Of a stretch of DNA of 64,000 nt, positions 17,394 to 26,449 are shown in pieces. How positions within the stretch are numbered: the first letter of the stretch is position 1; every line of letters starts with the position of its first letter. The translations under genes and the position numbers were made by a program. Location: positions 184,045 through 248,044 of the forward strand of contig CAWBVG010000041.1 of NCBI GenBank assembly GCA_963792175.1, written 5' to 3'. The notes under the pieces are model-generated. The model made no database searches, had not been told where the DNA came from, and was given only the letters and a program-made list of their open reading frames with translations. Origin of the DNA: CAWBVG01 sp963792175 (GTDB taxonomy: Bacteria; Acidobacteriota; Vicinamibacteria; Vicinamibacterales; CAVVIG01).

Positions 17394-17522
17394 GTGCCGG
17401 GATCGGGGTCGGTGCCGGGATCGGGCCGGGATCGGTGCCGGGATCGGGGCCGGGATCGGGGCCGGGATCGGGCCGGTCGGCCGGGATCGGGGCCGGGATC
17501 ATGCCGGGATCAGTGCCGGGAC
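17394..17522. repeat. GCCGGGATCGGG tandem repeat array
   Basis: About ten imperfect 12-nt units, GCCGGGATCGGG or GTGCCGGGATCG, in 129 bp between the antitoxin promoter region and the 3' end of the response-regulator gene. The same unit occurs in frame inside the MFS gene at 53511-53552. Not CRISPR-like: no spacers. Confidence 0.85.
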
Positions 17523-17528
17523 GTCGGC

Positions 17529-18267
17529 CTACGCGGAACGCGAGAGCTCGAGGGCGTTGAAGCGATAGCCGACGCCGCGGACCGCCTGGATCCGCGTGGC
17601 CCCCCCAGCCGCCTCGAGCCGGCGGCGGACTCGTTTGACGAGCGCGTCGACACTGCGCGTGCTGACGAACGTCCGGCCCCAGATCTGCGTCAACAGCGCG
17701 CCACGCGTCAGCACGCGACCGGCATTCGACGCGAGCACGTAAAGGAGTTGGAATTCCTGCTCGGTCAGGCGCACCTCTCGGCCGTCCACACGCACACGCC
17801 GCCTGGCCGGATCGACGTCAAGCCCTTCCACATACAGACGACGCGGATCGTTCCAGGACGCTGGCGGCGAATCACTCACAGAGCCCGCCGGCCGCGTGCG
17901 GAGCAGCGCGCGAATCGACGCGACCAGCTCGCGAAACCCGAAAGGCTTTACAAGGAAACCGTCAGCGCCTTGCTCGAGGCCGACGATGGCGGCGGCGCGC
18001 GTCGCGTTGGTGGCGAGCATCAGAATCGGGACGTAGGTCTCGCCGCTGACCTCGCCGAACCGCCTCGATGATGTGCTGCGCCTCGAAGAGTCCGGCCGTC
18101 AAGCCGCACACGACCAAATCGAAGCTGCCGAGATCGTCGCGGTGAATGGCCGATGTCACGTTCGGGACGGAGTAACACGCGCAGCCGTCCAGTTCGAGGT
18201 GCAGAGACAAACCATGACGCATCGCGTGGTCGTGTTCGACGATCAGGATTCGCGGCGACCGATTCAT
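17529..18267 (-). CDS. OmpR-type response regulator with a degenerate receiver (frameshifted)
   Basis: About 245 residues. Receiver domain from RILIVEHDHAMRHGLSL to VKPFGFRELVASIRALL, then an OmpR/PhoB winged helix (RLTEQEFQLLYVLASNAGRVLTR; RSVDALVKRVRRRLE; RIQAVRGVGYRF). The normal DLVLLD motif reads DLVVCG, so the phospho-accepting Asp is Gly, and only part of the acidic pocket (EHD) is kept. The Lys of VKPF is present. One shift near 18060, in the middle of the receiver, does not affect the DLVVCG segment. No histidine kinase gene is nearby. DNA binding independent of phosphorylation is the likely mode. Start ATG 18267 (MNRSPRIL). Confidence 0.82.
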
Positions 18268-18402
18268 TGAATTCTCCAGGACGCAGGTTGCAGCCACTGT
18301 CGCCAATCCGAGACACGCCTGAACCTGTCAGAGGACAAACCGGCGGTTCTGGCGTCCAATGCCCCTGCGTTCATCAGCGACAGAGCAAGAGGTGAGCCGG
18401 GC

Positions 18403-18408
18403 TATACT
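18403..18408 (+). promoter_or_regulatory. -10 hexamer TATACT of the S9 gene
   Basis: TATACT lies 21 nt before the ATG at 18430, leaving room for the GGAGGG Shine-Dalgarno at 18421-18426. This start therefore has a short but normal leader. Confidence 0.5.
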
Positions 18409-18429
18409 GCGCGCCTGCCTGGAGGGTGT

Positions 18430-21302
18430 ATGCGCTCGAGACTCCCTGTCCGCTCCTCGCTCGTGCTCGTCTTCCTGTTGTGCGCCGCGGTCGCCCCGGC
18501 GTCGGCTCAGCCCGGCGCGGCGCAGAAAAAAGTCATAACGCACGATGTCTACGATTCGTGGAAATCGATTCAGGGCACGAAGATCTCGCGCCGATGGCAC
18601 CTGGATCGCTTACGCGCTGACGCCTCAGGAAGGCGACGGCGAGCTCGTCGTGCGAAACCTGAAGACGAACGCCGAGATTCGCGCGCCGCGCGGACGCGAT
18701 CCGCTGATCACCTCGGACAACACGTTCGTCGTGTACGCGATCGCGCCGTTGAAAAAAGATGTCGATCAGGCGCGCAAAGCCAAGAGGAAACCGGAAGACA
18801 TGCCGAAGAACGGCGTCGGCATCGTCAACCTCGCAACCGGACAGGCGACGACGGTGGCGGAGCACGTCAAGAGCTTCCGCGTTCCCGATGACACGCCGAA
18901 GATCGTCGTGTATCTGACGGTCGCGGCGGAGACGGGGGCGGGCACAGGGGCGAACGGCGCGCGCGGCATCGCCGAAGACGCGCGAAAAGAAACCATCAGG
19001 CACCGACCTGGTGATTCGCGATCTCTCGTCGGGCGCACAGACGACGGTCGCGGAAGTCAGCGACTACGCGCTGAGCAAGGACGGCGCCTGGCTGGTCTAC
19101 GCCGTGTCGTCGAAGACGGCGGCCAAGGACGGCGCGTTCGCCCGCAGCATGCCGAGCGGGGCGACCCGGAATCTCCTGACTGGCCCAGGCAACTACAAGG
19201 GGTTTGTGTTCGACGGCGGCGCCCGGCAGGCCGCGTTCGTCAGCGATCGCGACGACTTCACGTCACCCGCGCCGCGCTTCAAGCTCTATCACTGGACGTC
19301 TTCAGCCGACTCGGCGGCCGAACTGCCGATCCCGGCCGGCGCATCGATGATTGCCAGCGAGAACGGCCGTCTCGAGTTTTCGAAAGACGGCGGCCGGCTC
19401 TTCTTCGGCACGGCCGCGCCGCCCGCGGCAGAACCGGCCGACGAATCGACAGACACGATCAAAGTCGACATCTGGAACTACAAGGACGCCGAAATCCAGC
19501 CGATGCAGAAGGTGCGGGCCGACCAGGAAAAGAAGCGCACCTACCGCGCGGTCTTTCATCTGGCCGACAAACGCTTCGCGCAGCTGGCGACGCGCGACAT
19601 GCCCGACGTTCGAACCAGCGAGAGCAGCACGTTCGCCCTCGGCGTCAGCAACGTGCCGTATCGCCAGCTGGTGTCGTGGGACGGCAACTACGACGATTAC
19701 TACCTGGTGAAGCTCGCGCGACGGATCGCGTCAGAAGATTCTGGAGAAGGAGCACTTCGGCGCCACGGTGTCGCCCGGCGGAAACTACATCCTCTACTTC
19801 GACGAAGACGACGACAACTGGTACACGGTGCGCGTCAGCGACGGCCTGAAGACCAACATCACCAAAGGCCTCGGCGTGAAATTCCAGAGCGAGACCGACG
19901 ACCGGCCGGAGCATCCGAGCCCGTACGGTCAAGCCGGCTGGACCGAAGGCGACAAGTCCGTGCTCCTCTACGATCGCTACGACATCTGGGAAGTGCATCC
20001 GGATGCGTCCGCTCCGCGTAACCTGACCGGCGGCGTCGGCCGACGTCAGCAGATCACGTTCCGTTATCGCCGGACAGAGCAGGCAGCGAACACGCAGGAA
20101 CCTGGCGAGGAGGCCGGGCCCGCCCGCCAGACCGAAGAGCCGGTGATTGCCACGTCGCGTCCGCTGCTCTTGTCGGCCGTCGACGAGCGCACCAGGGCCA
20201 GCGGCCTGTACCGCGTGTCGTTCGCCGGGAACGCCGAGCCGGCCCGGGTGATGATGCTCGACAAGGCTTTCGGCGTGCCGCTGAAAGCGCGGAACGCCGA
20301 TGTGTACGTGTTCACGCTGTCGCGATTCGAGGAGTTCCCGAATCTGTGGACGTCGAGCGGCGCGTTCACCGACATGAAGAAGGTCAGCGACGCGAACCCG
20401 CAGCAGGCCGGCTATAACTGGGGACGCTCGGAGCTGATCGAGTACGTCAACGCGGACGGCAAGACGCTCAAGGCGATTCTCACGAAACCGGAGAACTTCG
20501 ATCCGCCAAGAAGTACCCGATGCTCGTGTACATCTACGAGCAGCTGTCGAACAACCTCCATCGTTACGTGCCGCCCGCGCCCGGCGGCAGCAGCATCAAC
20601 GTCACGCGCTACGTCAGCAACGGCTACATCATCCTGCAGCCCGACATCGTCTACGACCTCGGGTATCCGGGAGACAGCGCGCTCAAATGCGTACTGCCCG
20701 CGGTCCAGAAGGTGTTGACGATGGGATTCGTCGATCCGCAGCGGGTCGGCATCCAGGGACACAGCTGGGGCGGCTATCAGATCTCGTACATGATCACGAA
20801 AACGAACATCTTCCGCGCCGTCGAAGCCGGCGCGTCGGTGGTCGACATGTTCGGCGGCTACGGCGGCATCCGCTGGGGCACCGGCATGTCGCGGGCGTTC
20901 CAGTACGAGAAGACGCAGAGCCGCATCGGCGTGCCGCCGTGGAAGAATCCGCTGATCTACATGGAGAACTCGCCGCTCTTCTGGATCGAGAACATCCGGA
21001 CGCCGTATCTGACGATGGCCAACGACGAAGACGACGCGGTGCCGTGGCAGCAGGGCATCGAGTTCTTCACCGCGATGCGGAGGCTGGGCAAGGAAGCGTA
21101 CATGTTCACCTACAACGGCGAGAAACACGGATTGCGCCAGCGCGAGAACCAGAAGCACTGGACGGTCCATCTCGCCGAGTATTTCGACTACTTCTTCAAG
21201 GACGCGCCGAAGCCGGAGTGGATGGAACGAGGCGTGCCGTATCTCGAGAAGGGGAAGCGCGACGTCTCGGTGTTCTACAAGAAGAGCACGGACGAGAAGT
21301 AG
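18430..21302 (+). CDS. Secreted S9 peptidase, dipeptidyl-peptidase-IV-like (frameshifted)
   Basis: About 957 residues after repair. Signal peptide (SLVLVFLLCAAVAPASA), a long beta-propeller region with repeats such as SPGGNYILYFDEDDDNW and SKDGGRLFFG, then the alpha/beta hydrolase. The nucleophile is in GIQGHSWGGYQ, the acid in MANDEDDAV and the histidine in GEKHGLR. Breaks lie near 18590, 18995, 19735 and 20512. The protein ends at TAG 21302. The His-containing tail and the long propeller suggest a full-length exopeptidase acting on peptides outside the cytoplasm. Next to the response regulator but divergently transcribed, and followed by a GGGGCT-type repeat. Confidence 0.85.
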
Positions 21303-21352
21303 GGGCTCGGTGTCAGGAGCCGAGTCGGGGCTAGGGGCTGGGGGCTAGGTGA
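21303..21352. repeat. GGGGCTAGGGGCT word repeat
   Basis: TAGGGGCTCGG, then GTCGGGGCTAGGGGCT and GGGGGCTAGG directly after the S9 stop codon. Same family as the two copies near 36.7 kb. Confidence 0.7.
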
Positions 21353-21443
21353 ACGATGAAAGCCAAGCCGTTCGAGGCTCAGGTACCCAACTCGTCCGTG
21401 AGTAAACATCGTGCAACCAGCTCCAATGCGTCGCACTCGAACG

Positions 21444-21449
21444 TATAAT
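21444..21449 (+). promoter_or_regulatory. -10 hexamer TATAAT of the CHRD gene
   Basis: A perfect TATAAT 40 nt before the ATG at 21490, with AAGGAGA at 21477-21483 as ribosome binding site. A leadered promoter, contrasting with the leaderless ones elsewhere. Confidence 0.6.
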
Positions 21450-21489
21450 CTGCCGCGAAATTCGCAATGAACGTTCAAGGAGAGCCGCA

Positions 21490-22041
21490 ATGAATTACCG
21501 GATGACCGTCATGCTCCTGGCAGCCATGTCCCTGCTGACGATGCCCCTCATAGCGGGACACGATGGGGACAAAAAGACCGAGCGCGAGTTCCGCGCGGAA
21601 TTAAAAGGTCGCAACGAAAGTCCGCTCACGCTTTCCGCGGGACGAGGGACACTCGAATTGACGGTCAATGACTCCGACACGTCCGTGCATTTCGTCCTGG
21701 AATACTCAGGCTTGCTCACGCCGGTCGCAGCGTCCCACATCCATGTGGGTCAACCGAACATCAATGGCGGCGTGACGGTCTTTTTCTGCGGCACCGTTCC
21801 TGCTGGCTTCCCCGCGAGAGCAGCGTGTCCGGCGAATGGAACGGTTTCAGGCGATTTCACCGCGGCCGATGTCATCGGTCTCACGTCGCAGCAGCTCGAG
21901 GTGAATAACCTCGCGAAGCTGCTTGCCGCGATTCGTGCCGGGAAGACGTATGCCAACGTTCACACGATGACGAGTCCCGCTGGCGAGATTCGAGGGCAGA
22001 TCCACGACGAAAAAGGGGATAAGGACAAGAAGGATAAATAG
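21490..22041 (+). CDS. Secreted CHRD-domain protein
   Basis: A 183-residue protein with a signal peptide (MTVMLLAAMSLLTMPLIAG) and one CHRD (chordin-type) domain: REFRAELKGRNESPLTLSAGRGTLELTV, FVLEYSGLLTPVAASHIHVGQ, FFCGTVP, and a last strand YANVHTMTSPAGEIRGQI. The C-terminus is a charged tail (HDEKGDKDKKDK). The HIHVG and ANVHT histidines are typical of the family. Function of bacterial CHRD proteins is not settled; an extracellular role is inferred from the signal peptide. Intact frame with a good ribosome binding site. Converges with the cupredoxin gene. Confidence 0.85.
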   Translation: MNYRMTVMLLAAMSLLTMPLIAGHDGDKKTEREFRAELKGRNESPLTLSAGRGTLELTVNDSDTSVHFVLEYSGLLTPVAASHIHVGQPNINGGVTVFFCGTVPAGFPARAACPANGTVSGDFTAADVIGLTSQQLEVNNLAKLLAAIRAGKTYANVHTMTSPAGEIRGQIHDEKGDKDKKDK

Positions 22042-22094
22042 GGCCCGGTCGCGAAGATCTTGCCGCCGACGGCACGCCGATGGAAATGCATCCG

Positions 22095-22128
22095 CGACCG
22101 GTCGACGTCCCCGTGACGCGACCGGTCG
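22095..22128. repeat. Two copies of the palindrome CGACCGGTCG, 14 bp apart
   Basis: CGACCGGTCG at 22095-22104 and 22119-22128 lies between the convergent CHRD and cupredoxin genes. Each copy is self-complementary, so the pair can also pair with each other to form a stem; a possible transcription end structure. Confidence 0.5.
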
Positions 22129-22145
22129 GCGAAAGCGGGATTACC

Positions 22146-22598
22146 CTAGCAACCGTAGCCGTACGGATCCGGACACGGCGGCGTCGGCGGCGCGGCGCTT
22201 TCGTTGATGGTGCCGACCATCGACGAATGAATCGTGCAGTGGAACCGTGCCGCGTTCGAATTCTTCAGCGTCACGCCCTTGCTGGTCGCGCCCGGGTTGA
22301 CGTCGCCCAGATCCGCCGAGCCATCGTCCAGCATGATGTGATGCATGGTCACGTCGTTGTTTCTGAACACGACGGTGTCGCCGCTGTTCGCCATCACCGG
22401 ATTCGGTTTGTAGGCGGTGTTCCCGGCGGAGCTGACGATGCTGACCGTCACGGTCGAGGGAGTTGGCGCCGGCGAAGGAGCCGGCGAGGGAGCCGCCGGT
22501 GGCGCCGCGGTGGACGTCGAACCGCCGCCGCCGCAGCTGGCGAGCAGAATCGCTCCAGCGATGGCGATGCCGGTACCCGAGAAAAGAGATGTCTTCAT
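22146..22598 (-). CDS. Cupredoxin (plastocyanin/azurin-like) lipoprotein
   Basis: A 150-residue protein with a lipoprotein signal (AGAILLASC, Cys about 21) followed by Gly- and Pro-rich linkers and a cupredoxin domain. Copper ligands are visible: His in TMHHIML, then Cys, His and Met in FHCTIHSSM. Probably an envelope-anchored electron carrier or copper-binding protein. The ATG at 22598 is chosen because the lipobox follows at the usual distance; the longer frame to 22652 has no signal-like start. Intact. Downstream of, and probably separate from, the M20 gene. Confidence 0.85.
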   Translation of the reverse strand: MKTSLFSGTGIAIAGAILLASCGGGGSTSTAAPPAAPSPAPSPAPTPSTVTVSIVSSAGNTAYKPNPVMANSGDTVVFRNNDVTMHHIMLDDGSADLGDVNPGATSKGVTLKNSNAARFHCTIHSSMVGTINESAAPPTPPCPDPYGYGC

Positions 22599-22668
22599 GT
22601 CTGGTGCACGGTGCAACTCGGATACCAGACACAAGGTCAGTGTTCGCAACAACTTGCGTAATTCTGGA

Positions 22669-24015
22669 TTACCGTGCCGGTAAGATGTTTCGGAGATCGT
22701 CGAAGAGAATCGAACGAGAACAGCTAGCCCCTAGGCATCCTTCGAGCCGCCGGCAGAGCCCTGCCCTGTGGACTTCCTTATCGGCCACGTGCGCGATGGT
22801 TTTCTGCACCAGCCGCAGATACGCCCTGATGGTTTTCTCGAGGTAGTCCTCCGGCGTGTCTTCCTCTTTGCAGTGCGACAGACCGTTCGACGAATACGCG
22901 AACATCATCACCACCGGCATGTGCGGCACCATTTCGGCCGCGTCGTGCAGCGGGCCTGACGGCAGCCGGGGCGCGTCGCCGGTTTCTTCGCGGACGGCTT
23001 CCTCGCACAGCCGCAGCAGCGCCGGGTCGAACGGCCGCGGCTCGATCTGCCACAGCTTCCGCCACTCGACGCTGACGTTGTTCTCGCGGGCCGCCTTCTC
23101 GGATGCGGCATGCGCGTCGGCAAGCATCGCCGCGAGAACGGCCGGATCGAGCGCGCGCTGATCCAGCGAGATCTCGCAGACTCCGGGCACGGCCGTCACG
23201 ATCTTCGGCTCGACGTTGACGATGCCCACCGTGCAGACCACGCCGGCGCCTGGCTTCGAATGACGGGTCGCGATGTCGCGGCACTCGAGCGCGGTCTGCG
23301 CCGCGGCCAGAAACGCGTCGCGGCGCATCGGAATCGGCGTCGACCCGGAATGGGCCGCCTGGCCGATGAAGCGGAGCATGTGCCGCTCGACGCCGAATGT
23401 GCCGAGCACGACGCCGGTCGCCTTGTTCATCGATTCGAGCACCGGCCCCTGCTCGATGTGGAGCTCGAGGTAGGCGCGGGCGGGAATCTCCGTCAGCTCG
23501 CCATGCGCGTCGAGCATGCGATCGAGCGCGACGCCGTTCTCCGCGAGCGCGTCGACGAGCCGCGTCCCCTGCCGGTCTTTCAGCTCCCGGACATCGTCGA
23601 TCTTGAGACTGCCGGCTGCCGCACCGGATCCGAGCAGGCTTCGGCCGAATCGCGCGCCCTCTTCGTCGGCCCAATCGACCAGCGTCAGCGTGACCGGCGG
23701 CTTCGACCCAGCGTGCATCCGCAGCGCTTCGAGTCCCGCGACCACGCCAAGGCACCCATCGAGCCAGCCGCCATTCGGCACCGAGTCGAGATGGCTGCCG
23801 ACGATCACGGTCTTCGGCGAAGCGCCTGGCAGCGTCACCCAGTTGTTGCCGGCGGCGTCGGTCCTGATGTGTAAGCCGAGCTCGTCGACCTTGCCTTTGA
23901 ACCACGCGCGCGCGTCGCGCCAGACCGGTCCCCAGGCAAGCCGCTGGGCACCGTCGGGGGTGGACGTGCGCGCGGCCAGCTCACGCAGGTCGGCGACGAC
24001 TCGTTTGGCGTTCAT
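22669..24015 (-). CDS. M20-family amidohydrolase (N-carbamoyl-L-amino acid hydrolase / allantoate amidohydrolase type)
   Basis: About 448 residues. Metal-binding motifs: GSHLDSVPNGGWLDG, VDWADEEGARFGRSLLGS (EE pair), LELHIEQGPVLE and, at the end, SSNGLSHCKEED. The small dimerisation domain follows (LRFIGQAAHSGSTPIPMRRDAFLAAA). This subfamily cleaves N-carbamoyl amino acids, allantoate or ureidoglycolate; which one cannot be decided here. Start ATG 24015 overlaps the TGA of the upstream permease (ATGA). The last 30 residues (VHRAGLCRRLEGC...) look unlike the family and may reflect a lost stop. A continuous frame links this gene to the permease only because the latter is shifted near 24255. Confidence 0.85.
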   Translation of the reverse strand: MNAKRVVADLRELAARTSTPDGAQRLAWGPVWRDARAWFKGKVDELGLHIRTDAAGNNWVTLPGASPKTVIVGSHLDSVPNGGWLDGCLGVVAGLEALRMHAGSKPPVTLTLVDWADEEGARFGRSLLGSGAAAGSLKIDDVRELKDRQGTRLVDALAENGVALDRMLDAHGELTEIPARAYLELHIEQGPVLESMNKATGVVLGTFGVERHMLRFIGQAAHSGSTPIPMRRDAFLAAAQTALECRDIATRHSKPGAGVVCTVGIVNVEPKIVTAVPGVCEISLDQRALDPAVLAAMLADAHAASEKAARENNVSVEWRKLWQIEPRPFDPALLRLCEEAVREETGDAPRLPSGPLHDAAEMVPHMPVVMMFAYSSNGLSHCKEEDTPEDYLEKTIRAYLRLVQKTIAHVADKEVHRAGLCRRLEGCLGASCSRSILFDDLRNILPAR

Positions 24016-26442
24016 CGCATGAGCACAACGGGATCGATGCGGCCGGCGCGGCGCGCAGGGGCGTAGGCGGCCGCCAGCGCCGCCAACGCCAGCGCGGCGG
24101 CAGCGACCACGAACGTGATCGGATCGGTCGCGCTGATGCCAAACAGCAGGGCGCTCAACGCGCGCGACATCGCCAGCGCACCGGCGACGCCGATCGCAAT
24201 GCCGACCGCCGCCAGGCGCGTGCCCTCGCTCATGATCAGCGTCGCGGATTTCGGCCGGACTCGCCCCAAGCGCGATGCGCACGCCGATTTCGTGCGTGCG
24301 CTCGCTCACCGAGTAGGCCATCACGCCATACACGCCAATCAGCGAGAGGATCAGCGCGATCGCCGACAACAGCGCCAGCAGCATGGTTCGCAGCCGCGGC
24401 TGCGTCACCGATTCCGCCATCGCGTCTTCCATCGTTCGCACGCGCGCGAGCGGCTGATCGCGATCCACGTCGTGGACGGCCTGCCGCAGCCCGCCGGCCA
24501 GCGCCGCCGGGTTCCCGGATGTCTTGAGGAGGATGGACAGGTTCCTGTACAAGCCGGCGAGCACGTCGATCGGCGGCTGCAGATACGGCACGTACATCGT
24601 CGGCTGGATGTCAGCCTCGAACGCCTGCTTCGTGTCGCCGACGATGCCGACGATTTCCATCCGCGGCGAATCGTCGTCCGGCACCGTGCCCAGTTGTGCC
24701 CGTGCGCCCAGCGCCTGCCGCGCCTGGCTGCCGAAATAGCGCTTCGCGAACGTTTCGTTGACGATGGCCACCGGCGGCGATTGGTCGCGGTCGCGGTCCG
24801 TGAGGCCGCGGCCGGCGACCAGTGGAACGCCGAGCGCTGCGAAGTAGTCGGTGGTCACCGCGCGCAGACCGGTGAGGATGTACTCCTCGGGACCCTTCGG
24901 CGGCCGGCCGGTGATGTTGAAGTGGATCGTCGACCCGCCGCCGGAGAACGGCGGCGCGGTGGCGATGGCCGCTGCCTCGACGCCCGGCGTCGCGCGCAAT
25001 CGATCCAGCAGCCGTTCAACGAACGCATTGCGTTTGGCCGTCGTGTCGTACGCCCCGGGCGACAGCGGCGCGTCGGCGACGAGCAGCCCCTCGGATTGGA
25101 AGCCGGTCGACGTCTCCTGAAGATGCAGCAGGCTCCTCGTCAGCAACCCGGCGCCGACGAGCAGCATCGTCGCCAGCGCCACCTCGGACACGACGAGCAG
25201 TCCACGCAGGCGATGGTGCGCGGCGCCGGCCGCGGCGCCGCGGCCGCCATCGTTGATCGCTGCCGCCACGTCGACTCTTGCCGTCTGGAGGGCGGGCGCA
25301 AAGCCGAAGAGCACACCGGTCGCGATCGACAGCGCGATCGTGAACACCAGCGCCGTCGCATCGATGGCGATTGCCGACGCGGCCGGCGCGTTGGCTCCGG
25401 CGAGCGCGGCCAGCAGCGGGACGGTCCAGAACGCCAGCAGCAGTCCGGCGGCGCCGCCGGCGAGTGCGAGGAGGACACTTTCCGCCATGAGCTGCCGCGC
25501 GATCCGCGCGCGGCTGGCGCCGATCGCGGTGCGGATGGCGATCTCCTTCTGACGGCCGACCGCGCGCACGAGCAGCAGGTTCGCGACGTTCGCGCACGCG
25601 ATCAGCAGCACGAATCCCACCGCGCCGGCGAGCAGCACCAGCGACTGCCTGACGTTCTGCACGGCGTAGTCGTGCAGCGGCTTCACCTCGGCCGACACGC
25701 CCTGGTCGAACTCCGGATACTGTTTCGCCAGCCGATCCGAGATCAGATCCATCTCGGCCTGCGCCTGCCGGAGCGTGATGCCCGCCTTCAATCGGGCCAG
25801 CGGAAAGATTCCGGGATGCCAGCCGCGATCGTCGGGCAGCGTCGCCGCCCATGGCCCCATCGGCAGCAGCACGTCGGCGGCTGCCAGAAGCTGAAAGCGC
25901 GGCGGCAGGACGCCGACGATCGTGTACGGCTGGTTGTCGAGCGTCATCGCGCGGCCGGTGATGTCCTGTGCCGCGCCGAAGCGGCGGCGCCACAGCGCGT
26001 CGCTCAACAGCGCCACGCCGGCCGATCCGGGACGATCCTCTTCGGGCGAGAAGTTGCGGCCGATCGCCGGCGAGACGCCGAGAATCGGCAGCGTCGTGGC
26101 CGTGATCATCTTCGCCGGAACTCGCTCCGGCTCCGCGCCACCGGTCATCGTCATCGTGACGCTTCGAAGCGCCCCGACTGCGTCAAACGAGCGGCTCTGA
26201 TCGCGCCAGTCCACGTAGTTCTGCCAGCTCGTGGTCACCGTCGGAAAGCGTGCGGTCCGCTCGAGCAGCAGCACGAGCCGATCGGGTTCGTGGAACGGCA
26301 GGGCGCGCAGCAGCACGGCGTTGACGACGGTGAAGATGGCGGTGTTGGCGCCGATGCCGAGCGCCAGCGTCAGGATGGCGACGGCGGAAAAAGCGGGCCG
26401 CGCGCGCAGGACGCGCAGGGCGTAGCGGATATCCCGCATCAT
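24012..26442 (-). CDS. ADOP-type MacB/FtsX-like permease 1 (frameshifted)
   Basis: About 810 residues: two copies of a MacB periplasmic core plus FtsX transmembrane unit. Opening helix MRDIRYALRVLRARPAFSAVAILTLALGIGANTAIF, then PAIGRNFSPEED, LLIACANVANLLLVRAVGRQKEIAIRTAIGASRARI and a second unit ending in PARRAGRIDPVVLMR. Family members lack a dedicated ATPase gene nearby, as here. One shift near 24255 (ASPAEIRD, then LIMSEGTRLA) breaks the last repeat. It starts 7 nt after the stop of the next permease, so the two are one transcription unit, and couples to the M20 gene by ATGA. Substrate unknown. Confidence 0.85.
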
Positions 26443-26449
26443 GCGGGCA

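Noticed and set aside
17394..17522. A CRISPR-like array
   Set aside because: Units are head to tail without spacers of unique sequence; it is a simple tandem repeat.
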